Assembly (NCBI GenBank): GCA_021732995.1
Contig: JAKFWA010000077.1
Coordinates: 1-64,000, forward strand
Length of the DNA: 64,000 bases
DNA from: Planctomycetaceae bacterium
GTDB taxonomy: Bacteria > Planctomycetota > Planctomycetia > Planctomycetales > Planctomycetaceae
Reading direction: 5' to 3'
Shown in pieces: positions 49,965-57,473 of the stretch. Every line of letters starts with the position of its first letter. Within the stretch, counting starts at the first letter, position 1. The notes beneath the pieces are model-generated. The model did no database searches. It saw only the letters and a program-made list of their open reading frames with translations, and was not told where the DNA came from. The position numbers and the translations under genes were made by a program.

Positions 49965-51251
49965 ATGCTACGTCTCGCTTGTTGGGCGACATTGTTGGCG
50001 ACCTGGTTCTGGATGCAACCTGCGACGGCTTTCGCGCAGGAATGGACCCGCTTTCGAGGTCCCAATGGGACGGGGGAGAGCGAGAGTGCCACGATTCCGG
50101 CCACTTGGACGCCGGAGGACTACAACTGGAAGATCAAACTGCCGGGCGTCGGAAATTCCTCGCCTGTGCTCTGGGAAAACAAGCTCTTCATCATGAGCGC
50201 CGATCCCGAAACGGCGACTCGTTACGTTCTGTGCTACGACGCAGACACGGGTAAGGAGCTGTGGAAGCGCGAGTTCGTCTCGACGCCGCACCACCTGCAC
50301 ACAATGAGCAGCTACGCGTCGTGCACGCCAGCGGTGGATGCTCAGCGCGTCTACGTCGCCTGGTCGACGCCGGCCAGCGTCACATTCATGGCCCTCAACC
50401 ACAAGGGCGAGACCGTCTGGGAAAAGGACCTTGGCACCTGGTTCAGCCAGCACGGTTTCGGTACCTCTCCGATGCTGTTCGAGGACATGGTGATCCTGTC
50501 GAACTCGCAGGAGGGCAAAGATGGTGGGAAGATGCTTGAGAAGTTGCCTCTGAGCTATCTGATGGCTTTCGACTGTCGGACCGGCGAGGAACGCTGGAAG
50601 ACGTTGCGTCGCACAGACAACGTTACTTATTCAGTTCCGGCGATTTTTCAGCCGAAGGATGGCCCTCCACAGCTCATCAATACCAGTACGGGCAGCGGCA
50701 TGTACTCGTTGAATCCGCGCACGGGTGAGGAGCTGTGGTCGACGGTCGTGTTCGACAAGCGGACCGTGAGTTCTCCGCTAGTCAAAGGCGATCTGATCTT
50801 CGGCAGCACGGGCTCAGGCGGCGGCGGCAGCTATGTGACCGCCGTGCGAACCGACGGCAAGCAAACCGAAGTCGCTTACAAGATCGACACTCAAGCCCCT
50901 TATGTGCCGACGGTGGTGGCCTACGAGGACATTCTGTTCCTGCTCAGCGATGCCGGGATTGCGGCGTGCTTCGACATCAACACTGGCAAGTTGCACTGGC
51001 GCAAGCGACTGGGCGGCAACTTCCAAGGCTCGCCCGTGCGTGTCGCGGACAAGTTCTACTGCGTCAGCACCGAGGGTGAAGTGGTTGTGCTCGCAGCAAA
51101 CAAGACGTTCAGCGAGCTTGGCCGCGTGACGCTAGGTGATGGTTCCCGGTCGACTCCAGCGATCGCGCGGGGGAGCATGTACCTCCGCACGTTCTCGAAC
51201 CTCATGTCGATCGGCGGCAAGTCCAAAGGCCCGCTCGTCGGGAAACAGTAA
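49965..51251 (+). CDS. Secreted PQQ-like / BamB-like beta-propeller protein
   Basis: 428 residues from ATG 49965, with a GGAG site upstream. The signal peptide ends near ATAFAQ. The rest is a series of propeller blades with the PQQ-repeat pattern (CYDADTGKELWKREF, FDCRTGEERWKTL, LNPRTGEELWSTV, FDINTGKLHWRKRL). No dehydrogenase active-site residues stand out, so a non-enzymatic scaffold in the periplasm is likely. This type is abundant in planctomycetes. The Walker-like GSTGSGGGG stretch is simply Gly-rich. Confidence 0.87.
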   Translation: MLRLACWATLLATWFWMQPATAFAQEWTRFRGPNGTGESESATIPATWTPEDYNWKIKLPGVGNSSPVLWENKLFIMSADPETATRYVLCYDADTGKELWKREFVSTPHHLHTMSSYASCTPAVDAQRVYVAWSTPASVTFMALNHKGETVWEKDLGTWFSQHGFGTSPMLFEDMVILSNSQEGKDGGKMLEKLPLSYLMAFDCRTGEERWKTLRRTDNVTYSVPAIFQPKDGPPQLINTSTGSGMYSLNPRTGEELWSTVVFDKRTVSSPLVKGDLIFGSTGSGGGGSYVTAVRTDGKQTEVAYKIDTQAPYVPTVVAYEDILFLLSDAGIAACFDINTGKLHWRKRLGGNFQGSPVRVADKFYCVSTEGEVVVLAANKTFSELGRVTLGDGSRSTPAIARGSMYLRTFSNLMSIGGKSKGPLVGKQ

Positions 51252-51344
51252 CGCCGCAATCGCTTGCTCACCATGAACTTGTGCGCGTTCGGTACGCCTG
51301 TGGGCGATCGTGACGCTTAAAAGCACTCATCGCTGCGAGCGTAA

Positions 51345-51397
51345 AAAAAGGGCCATCACTCGGACTTGAACCGAGGACCTACGCTTTACGAAAGCGT
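51345..51397. repeat. attL: displaced 3' half of tRNA-Thr
   Basis: 53 bases identical to 55120-55172. They cover the tRNA from the anticodon stem and loop to the 3' end, plus a few A residues beyond. No 5' half is attached, so this copy does not make a tRNA. Confidence 0.88.
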
Positions 51398-51453
51398 TTG
51401 TCAGGCTCCGCAAAGCCTGTCCAGAGCGAGAGTTGCGACATTGAATAGAGTTC

Positions 51454-51474
51454 AGTTGCACCGAAAGTTGTACT
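51454..51474. repeat. Candidate integrase arm-type site (left)
   Basis: A 21-base segment with two AGTTGYAC words 12 bases apart. A near copy (19/21) is at 54962-54982. In the circular form the two would flank the att core in the same direction. The right copy lies inside integrase coding sequence, so shared coding ancestry is another explanation. Confidence 0.4.
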
Positions 51475-51561
51475 CCAGAGTCCTGAATGTGCCTGCGAAC
51501 GGATGACAATTCAAGATGCTGAAAAGCTGCTTATCGAGTCCTTCTCGCCTGACTTGAGACG

Positions 51562-51792
51562 AGTGATGGAGGCAGCCTCATCACAACGGCAGCCAATGAA
51601 CTTGTTCGCGAGATCGGAGGTAAACGCATGCCAGTGGTTCTGAAGCCGGAGAATTACGACGCATGGCTCGATTGGAACTCTGATCCGGCACTGAAGCGAC
51701 TGTTGTTAGCGATGCCATCTGAGATGATGAAACGCCGCCAGGTCTCGTCAGCGATCGGCTTCCGAGAGTTCCAAGGCGATCCGCGCCTTTGA
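51562..51792 (+). pseudogene. Remnant of an SRAP (YedK/HMCES-like) gene
   Basis: The frame reads TTAANELVREIGGKRMPVVL and then KPENYDAWLDW..., the C-terminal part of SOS-response-associated peptidase family proteins (usual pattern TTxANxLVxxIHDRMPVIL). The catalytic N-terminal Cys, the Asn and most of the protein are missing, and the end diverges from the family. About 75 codons survive. Intact SRAP proteins form DNA-protein crosslinks at abasic sites; this piece cannot. It is the first recognisable gene piece inside the left end of the element. Confidence 0.65.
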
Positions 51793-52053
51793 AGCGTCGC
51801 GCGGCGTCCGTTGGCAGGACGGCGAGATGGCGACGACGGCAAAATAAGAATGAGGCTCCTGTCAGAGCTGATGCACCAAATCGCAGCGTCGGTCAGTGGG
51901 CGACCGATGGGCGTGGCGAGCTTACGGCTGCGGGAGAGGTGGCTGCTTGAGCCCCTGGCCACTTGCGGTTAACGTCGAACTGCCGCGAAGGCTTCCAACA
52001 ATTGCTGCCCAGGGGCGGGCCGAATCTCTTTCAGCAGACAGAAAGCTTGGGAA
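51793..52053. other. Non-coding or decayed stretch inside the element
   Basis: 261 bases between the SRAP remnant and the lipoprotein gene. A short frame (51850-51972, 40 codons) exists but matches nothing I know. The sequence looks like decayed coding DNA. Confidence 0.35.
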
Positions 52054-52629
52054 ATGAATAGGCTATGTGCTTTAACGCTGGGGTTGGTCCTTCTTGTTAC
52101 ATCTTGTCAGCACGTCGTTGCTCAGGATGCCGACACTGGTAAGCGTATTGATGCGCTGGAAAAGCAGTATTCTGAACTAATTGCAAAGATCAAGGTCCTC
52201 GAACAAGAGCTTGTCGACCTGAAGAAGGAGAATGCTGATCTCAAGCAACAAGCGGGAGTCCCTGCTAAGAATGCAAATAAAATTCGTTCTCTTCGAGACG
52301 TTCTGGCCCCAGGGAGCAAGATCAGTGGTGATTGGTCAAGTATTGCTCCAGCCAAAGGCACTACGGGTGACTGGTTCCTGGAGGTGACCACACGAGAAAA
52401 AGACGATTTTACAGGGAAGTTTACTGTGACCATCGACAAAGATCCCGCTGGAGGTGTCGTGTTCGATGTGAGTGGCACCATTTCCAGCGATGACCACGTT
52501 TCGTTTAAGACCGTGGGGGCTAAGGTAGCTGTGACAGTTATTGGCAAGAGAGTCAAGGATAAGCTCAACCTCGATTATCAGTCAGCGGGCGGAACGAAAT
52601 CCACCATGACAGCACTGCAGGTTCGGTAA
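52054..52629 (+). CDS. Hypothetical secreted lipoprotein with coiled coil
   Basis: 191 residues. A signal with a possible lipobox (LLVTSC, Cys18) or a signal peptidase site near VVAQ leads to a coiled coil (about 28-68, RIDALEKQYSELIAKIKVLE), then a beta-rich domain (about 90-191). I do not recognise the domain. Codon use is more A/T-rich at third positions than in the flanking chromosomal genes, as expected for cargo of the element. It appears intact. Confidence 0.65.
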   Translation: MNRLCALTLGLVLLVTSCQHVVAQDADTGKRIDALEKQYSELIAKIKVLEQELVDLKKENADLKQQAGVPAKNANKIRSLRDVLAPGSKISGDWSSIAPAKGTTGDWFLEVTTREKDDFTGKFTVTIDKDPAGGVVFDVSGTISSDDHVSFKTVGAKVAVTVIGKRVKDKLNLDYQSAGGTKSTMTALQVR

Positions 52630-52795
52630 CAGTCAGTGAGGTATAAAGCCGGGCATGGGTAGCCGCAGACCCGTTGCATCGCCCGCCGCCAGCAAGTGGG
52701 ACGTTCCACCCACTTCCGAGGCACCAATGCAACTCACTTCGGCGGCTTGCAGACCGAGCACGGCTCATGACGGCCCTTCGCTATCTCCAGTGGGA

Positions 52796-53095
52796 TCACT
52801 TGACTTTACCTTTGAGCGTGCGGCAATCCTGTCGGTGATACTTCTTGCCCGACAGGGAAATGAATACCGACTGGTCTTGGACGTCTGAATGTGGCGACGT
52901 TGAATCACTTTCAGCCCGTAGCTTGCGGAACTCCCAAGGTGGTGTCGGGTGAGCATCAAACCAAAGGCCGTGCTTAGCCTTCTTGGCGACTGTTTCAGCG
53001 TCGGCTAGTTTCTTGTCCTTCGAGAACTGCTTGTAGTGCCATGCCCAACCGTCGCGGACCTGCTCAAGGTTGATATTGCGGTCGCCGACGTACAC
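52796..53095 (-). pseudogene. Truncated staphylococcal-nuclease-like (thermonuclease) gene
   Basis: The reading frame starts at a GTG and gives YVGDRNINLEQVRDGWAWHY, the last strand and helix of the SNase fold, followed by ADAETVAKKAKHGLW and PPWEFRK. The N-terminal half with the catalytic Arg and Asp residues is missing; upstream in-frame residues are unrelated. The C-terminal tail (GKKYHRQDCRTLKG) is of a type seen after SNase domains but stops before its expected second half. It is unlikely to be active. Confidence 0.65.
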
Positions 53096-53461
53096 GACAT
53101 CCGTTGACGGATGTGACCAGACGCAAAATGCGGCACCACCAATAGGGATGACGCCGGATCGACTGTAACTACGTGTCAGTGATTCGAAGCATCAGCGCGG
53201 CATGACCGAGAAGGCTCTTGGCTTGGTCTCAGACAAGTCGCAGGCTGCACCTCGACCGGATAATTGTCGTTGGGCGTCTACGCGTCTGAAGGCAAATGCA
53301 CCCGTCTAGAGGCGGATTGCGCAACGATCAGTGCCTTTGAATACAGGTAAGGAGTTAAGAAAGATCAGCGGTTGTTGGAGCATCGCCAGCCATGAAGATT
53401 GAACATTCACGAAAAGCTCTTGTTGAACCTCGCCCGAGCGATGGTTACATTTAGCACCACT
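53096..53461. other. 366-bp region inside the element
   Basis: It holds a short dyad (about 53098-53115) and no accepted gene. It lies upstream of the XRE-type regulator and integrase and may contain their promoter; no clear -35/-10 was found. Confidence 0.35.
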
Positions 53462-53707
53462 ATGTCGAACAAGAAATCAAAACCTGAAATCACACTCACT
53501 CAAATGCTTCAAGAAGCCCTGGGAAAGGCGGAGTCCATCCGCTTGGTGTCCCGAGAGGCCGGAGTTCATCACGCCTCACTGCTGCGCTTTCTGCGGGGGG
53601 AACGGACTCTCCGACTCGACAAGGCGGAAGCTTTGATGAACTACTTTGGAATTCGAGTTCACCGTGACGAGAACCTGCACGCTGTGAACAAGCAAGAAGG
53701 GAAGTAA
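53462..53707 (+). CDS. Small XRE-type HTH regulator of the element
   Basis: 81 residues from ATG 53462; in-frame starts at 53441 (ATG) and 53399 (TTG) are alternatives. The helix-turn-helix is SIRLVSREAGVHHASLLRFL followed by RGERTLRLDKAEALMNYFGI, the Cro/XRE-type pattern. Small genes of this kind sit directly upstream of tyrosine recombinase genes in many planctomycete elements and probably act as regulator or excisionase-like factor. It ends five bases before the integrase start. Confidence 0.8.
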   Translation: MSNKKSKPEITLTQMLQEALGKAESIRLVSREAGVHHASLLRFLRGERTLRLDKAEALMNYFGIRVHRDENLHAVNKQEGK

Positions 53708-54961
53708 GAAGCATGGCCTCCCTATTTCGACCGACGATAATTCGATTCATCGACCGAGCGGGCAAGCAAGTTCCAAAAGGGACTCCAGGTGCGAAGCGTG
53801 TTCGAGAGAAGTCGCAGACTTGGCGAGCCAAATACGTCGATGCGAAAGGTAAGGCGAAAACCGTTTCGCTGTTCGATGACAAACAAGCCTCACAAGCTCG
53901 ATTGGCAGAGATCCTTCATCAGGTACGCGAAGAACATGCGGGCGTAGTCCGTCCGGTTGACCCGTTCGAGCTTCATCGAGCGCGACCACTGACCGAGCAC
54001 ATTGCCGATTGGGAGAAGACACTCCGCAGCCGGGAGCGCGCCGAAAAGCATGTCTTCAAGCTCATCAGCTACCTGACTCGCATTGCCACTGCCTGCGAAT
54101 GGACAACCTTGGCAAACGTGTCGGCTGATGTCTGGAACACTACCTGCATGAGCGACGTCTTCAGGGGATGTCGATCGCAGCCTCAAACGATCACATTGCC
54201 GTTGCCAAGAACTTCGGAAACTGGCTTGTCCGGTCTCGCCCAAAACGTGCTCCTGAGAATCCATTTAGCGGACTTGGCAAGTTGAACGCCGCCGAAGATG
54301 TGCGGCTTGTGAGACGTCCTGCGACGGGCGATGAGTTGCGCAAGTTTCTGGCTGTGACTTCAACCGGCAAGCCCTTCCGAGGACTCACCGGCGGCGACCG
54401 CGCGATTTTGTATCGCGTCGCGGTTGAAACCGGCCTTCGGGCCAGCGAGTTGGCCAGCTTGACCACAAGCAGTCTCGATCTGGATGCGAGGATTCCGACC
54501 ATCACTGTGGCGGCAAGTTACTGCAAGCGTCGTCGTTTGGACGTCCAGCCGATTCGCCAAGAGGTGTCTGATGCGTTGCGGGAGTGGCTGAGACTTCGGC
54601 ATGCAGAAGTCCTGCAGTTCGACGGTACGTCCTCACTCAAGCTTTGGCCGGGAACGTGGTTTGAAAAAGCGGCAAAGATGCTCCAAAGGGACTTGGAAGC
54701 GGCTGGCCTGGAAGTAGAGACGGAAGACGGTCGCATCGACTTCCATTGTCTGCGAGGAACATTCGCAACGAATTTGGCGCTTGCGGGCGTGTCACCGAAG
54801 GCAACTCAGGAGTTGATGAGACACTCCGATATCAACCTGACGATGATGACTTATACGAATCTGCGCATCTCGGACGTTGCGGCAGACCTGAACCGGCTGC
54901 CGAGTCTCGTTGGCGGCGGCGACCCGATGACCGCAACTGGAACGGCTGGGCGGGAAATCTT

Positions 54962-54982
54962 AGTTGCACCAAAAGTTGCACT
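54962..54982. repeat. Candidate integrase arm-type site (right)
   Basis: Near copy of 51454-51474 in the same direction, with the words AGTTGCAC twice at a 12-base distance. It lies within the integrase C-terminal coding region (VAPKVAL), so the repeat could be coding in origin. Confidence 0.4.
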
Positions 54983-55119
54983 GCTTGCGAGCAACTTCAA
55001 CTGTTCTCAGGAGTCGTCAGGCCATTGCAGCGGCGGCAGCGATAACTTAGTTACCGAGCCGGTAAATTCTCGCTTCGTGAGCACTTATGAGAATCTGCGA
55101 GCATCCGAGAGTGCGAATG

Positions 55120-55172
55120 AAAAAGGGCCATCACTCGGACTTGAACCGAGGACCTACGCTTTACGAAAGCGT
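55120..55172. repeat. attR: 53-bp direct repeat within tRNA-Thr
   Basis: Identical to 51345-51397. It forms the 3' half of the intact tRNA, including the anticodon arm, variable loop, T arm and acceptor 3' strand, and five A residues just outside. Confidence 0.88.
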
Positions 55173-55198
55173 CGCTCTACCGACTGAGCTATGATGGC
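55127..55198 (-). tRNA. tRNA-Thr(CGT)
   Basis: 72 bases fold into a perfect cloverleaf: acceptor stem GCCATCA/TGATGGC, D arm GCTC/GAGC, anticodon stem ACGCT/AGCGT with loop TTCGTAA (anticodon CGT), T arm CTCGG/CCGAG with loop TTCAAGT. CCA is not encoded, and the base after the acceptor stem is C. It serves as integration site for the element to its left; the 3' half is supplied by the element. Confidence 0.93.
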
Positions 55199-55282
55199 TT
55201 GCACCTTGTGAGCGGGAATCTAGCTCGCGGTTTTGACGCGAGCAAGCCGCAGTTTTGCCTGAAGATCGTATGTCGCAGGTCC

Positions 55283-56053
55283 TTAGCGAATTGCGCCGCC
55301 GTTGCAGTTCCAGACCTGCCCGGTGACATAACTGGCGTCAGGACTGGCTAGGAAACGTGCCAGTTTGGCGATGTCTTCCGGACGCCCCCAACGAGCCATG
55401 GGAGTTTCGCGCAGCACGCGTTCCTGCCATTGGTTGCTGGCGCCGGCTCCCCATGCAGTACGGATCCAGCCTGGGGCGATACAATTGACACGCACCTGCG
55501 GGGCGAGGCTCACTGCCAGCGAACGGGTGAAGCCCATCACCGCATTCTTCGCGGTTGAGAACAGTTCTCCACTGTCGCCTTCCATGCCTCGATCGGACTG
55601 ATCCCAGCCAACGTTGATGATGCTGCCGCCGCCGGAGTTCTTCATCCGCTCGCCGACTAACTTTGACAGGATCACGGAAGAGCGAACGTCTCCGTCCAGC
55701 AGGCGTTGCAGCTTTTCTTCGTAAGGCAGCTTTCCGCGATTACCGGTCAGCAAATCGACGCCAGCGTTGTTGACCCAGAGGTCCAAGCCATCCCACGTGG
55801 ACCAGGCGGCTTCGACGAAGGGGGCGGCTTCCGCAGGTTGGCTGATGTCGCAGGTCAGGACGGCTGAACGGCGTCCGAGTTGTTGGATCTCATCCCGAAG
55901 CTGCTTAGCCGCGTCCACTGAAGTATTGCAATGCACGACTACGTTAGCGCCGGCCGAAGCGAATTCAAGCGAAATCGCCCGACCAATTCCGCTGGAAGCG
56001 CCCGTTACGAGGGCTCGAAGACCCTCCAAACTGCCGAACGTTGACACTCTCAA
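55283..56053 (-). CDS. SDR family protein lacking the catalytic Tyr
   Basis: 256 residues with a Rossmann fold: cofactor loop TGASSGIGRA (18-27), NNAG at 95-98, and the C-terminal VTGQVWNCNGG. The YxxxK catalytic motif reads FSTAK (F165, K169), and the position expected for Ser (about 152) is Gln, within INVGWDQSDRG. The protein is close to FabG in length, but the catalytic Tyr is absent, so it may bind NAD(P) without standard reductase activity. Related planctomycete proteins with the GWDQ and ELF segments seem to exist, from memory. It is 73 bases downstream of an isomerase-like gene on the same strand. Confidence 0.85.
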   Translation of the reverse strand: MRVSTFGSLEGLRALVTGASSGIGRAISLEFASAGANVVVHCNTSVDAAKQLRDEIQQLGRRSAVLTCDISQPAEAAPFVEAAWSTWDGLDLWVNNAGVDLLTGNRGKLPYEEKLQRLLDGDVRSSVILSKLVGERMKNSGGGSIINVGWDQSDRGMEGDSGELFSTAKNAVMGFTRSLAVSLAPQVRVNCIAPGWIRTAWGAGASNQWQERVLRETPMARWGRPEDIAKLARFLASPDASYVTGQVWNCNGGAIR

Positions 56054-56126
56054 ACTCCTGCTTCGGGATGGCCCGAAGCTATTGGTGCAGGGCCTTCTCA
56101 GTCGCTTGTTATCTTCGTGTTGGAGA

Positions 56127-56939
56127 TCACTTCGTCAGCTTGCGAATACCCTCGATGGTCAACCGCGCGGCGGTGGACGAATCGGGATAAGCGAAGCACT
56201 CGGCGGAGAGGTAGCCGCTGTAGTTGATCGATTTCAGGGCTGCGACAATCGGCGCGAAGTCCGTGTGGCCGCTACCGACAGCGCGGCGGTTGGAATCGAC
56301 GAAATGCACGTGACCGATGAATCCTGCTCCTGCTTTAAGCCCTTCGGCAACATTGACTTCCTCAATGTTCATGTGAAACAAGTCCGCCAGGAGTTTCACG
56401 TTCGAAGTTTTGAGTTGCTTCAGGTAACTCACTCCGTCCGCGATGGTGGTAATCAGGTTGGTTTCGTAGCGATTCAGTGGCTCGTAAAGTAATGGAACTC
56501 CATACTTTGCGGCGTGCTCTCCCAGTTCGTTGAGAGCTTCTGAGAGGAACTCCAGAGCCATTGTTCGATCGACGGAATCCGCCCAGCGGCCCTGCATTGA
56601 GCCGATGATGGCCGGGGCACCAAACCGTCCGCCGGCGTCAATGATCGAGCGGATGAAGTCTTTTGCCCGTTGGCGCGCGTCTGTGTCAGGGTTTGTTAGT
56701 GTCAGTCGGTGTTTTAGCCAGCCAGCTCCTGTGCCGACGGCGGCGAGTTTCAATTTGTGATCAGCCAGAAGTGCTGCCACTTCATCGTTATTCACGACTT
56801 CGGCGGCGGGTGGGAAGATCTCGACGGCGTCGAAGCCCAGTTGAGCTGCTTCACGCATGCCGGCAGCTAAGTCGTGCCAGAAGACAAAGGGGCCGCCGGT
56901 CGCTTCACGAACAAGGCTGATTGTCACCGCAGATTTCAT
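56127..56939 (-). CDS. Sugar phosphate isomerase/epimerase-like TIM barrel (hydroxypyruvate isomerase-like)
   Basis: 270 residues from ATG 56939; an ATG at 56972 is possible. It has the AP-endonuclease-2-type barrel pattern with metal ligands expected at Glu (YEPLNRYETN), Asp/His (LLADLFHMNIEE), His (GHVHFVDSNRRAVGSGHTDF) and Glu (LSAECFAYPDS). Such proteins isomerise or epimerise small sugars and hydroxyacids. The substrate cannot be set from sequence. It probably forms an operon with the SDR-type gene downstream, which suggests a shared carbohydrate pathway. Confidence 0.85.
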   Translation of the reverse strand: MKSAVTISLVREATGGPFVFWHDLAAGMREAAQLGFDAVEIFPPAAEVVNNDEVAALLADHKLKLAAVGTGAGWLKHRLTLTNPDTDARQRAKDFIRSIIDAGGRFGAPAIIGSMQGRWADSVDRTMALEFLSEALNELGEHAAKYGVPLLYEPLNRYETNLITTIADGVSYLKQLKTSNVKLLADLFHMNIEEVNVAEGLKAGAGFIGHVHFVDSNRRAVGSGHTDFAPIVAALKSINYSGYLSAECFAYPDSSTAARLTIEGIRKLTK

Positions 56940-57473
56940 GCTGGGTCCTTCGAGTGGAGTCTGAGTCATCAACTCGATGTGTTAGAGCTTGAGTGTTCGG
57001 GGAACATTAAGCCATTCGTCGTAGATGAAAACCGAGGCGTTCGCTGTGCGAAAAGAATTGCAGAGTGCGCGTCGGCCCGTGACGTCTCAAACACCTCAAC
57101 GAGGTCACTTTTCGCGAGAATCCTGGTGATTGAAAAGGCTGGCATCGGAATGAAATTCCGGTGTCCTGCGGATTGATGAACTGATGGTCGCTCGAACTTC
57201 GTAAGTCATTAGTCAACTAACCTCTATGGCGATGCTGTTCAAACTTGCCTGCCCGTTTTTCCGAACTCTCGTCCTAAAATGAAACAATCGATTGATAATT
57301 GGGCGAACGCTTATACGATCCTGCGGGTGCTTTAGTCCTAAGGGTTTGCTGACTGCTGACTTAACGACGAGCCGTACGACGATTTCCTGGCGAGTCCGTT
57401 TCGCAGGGTTGGTTGCTGAGATACTGAGAAACTCCGCGTCGGTTGATTCGAGCCCACTTCAGGAGAAGTCGTA
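56940..57473. other. 534-bp divergent intergenic region
   Basis: It separates the minus-strand isomerase-like gene from the plus-strand DUF1549 gene and must hold both promoters. No clear promoter, operator or RNA could be picked out. Confidence 0.4.

Larger units (their letters stand above)
51345..55172. mobile_element. 3.8-kb integrative element in tRNA-Thr
   Basis: The element lies between 53-bp perfect direct repeats, one of which is the 3' half of an intact tRNA-Thr. The layout is what site-specific integration by a tyrosine recombinase leaves: intact tRNA at the integrase end, displaced 3' half at the other. It carries an SRAP remnant, a low-GC lipoprotein gene, a nuclease remnant, an XRE-type regulator and a frameshifted integrase. 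With broken genes and no working integrase it is probably immobile now unless helped in trans. Confidence 0.85.
53713..55187 (+). pseudogene. Frameshifted tyrosine recombinase / integrase
   Basis: The N-terminal part (53713 to about 54129) and the rest (frame from about 54131 to 55187) lie in different frames. Adding one G in GATGTCTGG near 54129 restores DGLEHYLHERRLQGMSIAA and joins them. The N-terminal part has the SAM-like DNA-binding domain. The catalytic part keeps Arg (ETGLRASEL), HxxR (FHCLRGTFATNL), the second His (LMRHSDI) and Tyr (MTYTNL). The 3' end runs into the tRNA, so the last residues are encoded by att DNA. A true mutation, sequence error or slippage site are all possible. 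Confidence 0.85.

Noticed and set aside
50805..50835. Walker A-like Gly-rich stretch in the PQQ-like propeller
   Set aside because: It is a Gly-rich loop within a blade, with no Lys-Ser/Thr pair and no P-loop fold.
51327..51509. Minus-strand frame across attL
   Set aside because: It reads through the displaced tRNA half, a known source of false frames.
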